From positions 1 through 6,047 of the forward strand of contig WQTN01000082.1 of the NCBI GenBank assembly GCA_009786295.1: DNA of 6,047 bases, read 5' to 3'. A model generated the notes under the pieces. That model saw only the letters and a list, made by a program, of their open reading frames with translations, did not search any database and was not told where the DNA came from. Below are positions 5,290-6,047 of the stretch, in pieces. Each line of letters begins with the position of its first letter. The stretch's first letter is position 1. A program made the translations under genes and the position numbers. This DNA comes from Methanomassiliicoccaceae archaeon. Lineage in GTDB: Archaea; Thermoplasmatota; Thermoplasmata; Methanomassiliicoccales; Methanomethylophilaceae.

Positions 5290-6047
5290 ATGTCCTTCAA
5301 ATATGCTGAAATGGAACAGGCGATCATAAATGCTGTCCGTAATTCTGTAGAAGGAAAAGATGTTGCCGTAGCATTCTCCGGAGGACTGGATTCCGGATTG
5401 ATATCCGCTATCGCAAAGAAATATGCGAACTCGGTCCATCTGTACACATGCGGAACAGACAAGGCGCATGATGTCCTAATGGCAAAGGACCTTTCGGATA
5501 AACTGGAACTTCCATGGACGCAGGTCCAGATATCGAAAAGAAATGTAGAACTTCTTATCAAGGAGATGGTCTCCGCCACCGGCACCACGGATCCGTTCAC
5601 GATCTCCTATGAGTTGCAGCTGTTCTGCGTTTGCAGAGAAGCGAAAGAAGATGTAGTTATCACGGGGCAGGGCGCAGACGAGTATTTCATGGGCTGCGCC
5701 AAGTTCGTCGATCAGACAGATAAGGACTATGAGATGCAAAGGAATGCTGCCGTGGAGAGACTCATTAAGGTGTCCATCCCCTGCGAAAAAGCGATCGCGA
5801 AGCATTTCGGCAAAGATCTTCTGTACCCGTATATGACGGAGGATGTGATATCGGAGATCAGAAAACTCGATTACGATGAGTTGAGGCCCAAGGATATGGA
5901 CTCCAGAAAATCGATCCTCAGGGAAATTGCGGTCGATCTCGGACAACCCTGTATTGCAGAAAGGAAGAAAAAGTCATCCCAATACGGTTCTGAGACCACA
6001 AACATCATACGTGCTATATCCCGAGAGAAAGGGATGTTCTACAATGA
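5290..6047 (+). CDS. Asparagine-synthase-like ATP pyrophosphatase (3' truncated by window edge)
   Basis: The 252 residues visible belong to the asparagine synthase C-terminal (N-type ATP pyrophosphatase) fold, which activates a carboxylate or similar group by adenylation and then transfers nitrogen. The PP-loop SGGLDS is at 30-35, where it grips the ATP pyrophosphate. TGQGADEYFMG at 125-135 matches the SGEGADE region of asparagine synthetases. A basic RKKKSSQYGS segment lies at 225-234, a C-terminal feature of this family. The protein starts only about 25 residues before the PP-loop, so it lacks the N-terminal glutaminase domain of AsnB. It must use free ammonia, a separate amidotransferase or a different substrate, and true asparagine synthesis is not established. 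The in-frame ATG at 5239 would add 17 unrelated-looking residues and lies upstream of the TATA box. The reading frame is open to the last base, so the C-terminus is outside the window. Confidence 0.85.
   Translation, partial: MSFKYAEMEQAIINAVRNSVEGKDVAVAFSGGLDSGLISAIAKKYANSVHLYTCGTDKAHDVLMAKDLSDKLELPWTQVQISKRNVELLIKEMVSATGTTDPFTISYELQLFCVCREAKEDVVITGQGADEYFMGCAKFVDQTDKDYEMQRNAAVERLIKVSIPCEKAIAKHFGKDLLYPYMTEDVISEIRKLDYDELRPKDMDSRKSILREIAVDLGQPCIAERKKKSSQYGSETTNIIRAISREKGMFYN

Noticed and set aside
5476..5946. 156-residue minus-strand reading frame
   Set aside because: It is antisense to the asparagine-synthase-like gene, whose motifs are clear. The translated protein shows no family features.

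Overview
The window looks like a chromosomal segment of a euryarchaeon. The regulatory signals are archaeal: three + strand genes (1476, 2341, 5290) have a TATA-like A/T box centred about 25-27 nt upstream of the ATG, as expected for leaderless transcripts, and other starts carry GGTG or GGAGG ribosome-binding sites. The stand-alone asparagine-synthase-type protein also suits a methanogen-like archaeon. A Thermoplasmata/Methanomassiliicoccales-type host is a guess from overall flavour, not something the window proves.

Layout. (1) Positions 1-1145, minus strand: the N-terminal half of a copper-type P1B ATPase (CopA), cut by the window edge. (2) 1146-1475: a long divergent intergenic region with repeated 10-mers, a palindrome, a hairpin and the promoter of the next operon. 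(3) 1476-2164, plus strand: two overlapping small multidrug resistance (SMR) genes, most simply read as the two halves of an antiparallel heterodimer. (4) 2165-2340: an A/T-rich gap with a likely terminator, a perfect inverted repeat, and a second inverted repeat abutting the TATA box of the next gene. (5) 2341-3435, plus: a DUF4172-Fic-winged-helix protein, a probable self-regulating AMP transferase. (6) 3486-5135, minus: a large ankyrin-repeat protein convergent with the Fic gene. (7) 5136-5289: a divergent regulatory gap. (8) 5290 to the end, plus: an asparagine-synthase-like ATP pyrophosphatase, cut by the window edge.

The genes do not form one pathway. The copper pump and the SMR pair are both membrane exporters diverging from a shared control region. 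The Fic and ankyrin proteins are accessory, protein-interaction or protein-modification genes of the kind common in host-associated microbes. The most notable observation is in the SMR pair. The second subunit has Gln in place of the membrane-embedded Glu that is essential in characterised SMR transporters, while the first keeps that Glu but lacks the Trp that its partner keeps in TM3. Together with opposite positive-inside charge patterns, this points to an asymmetric heterodimer with a single protonatable site.
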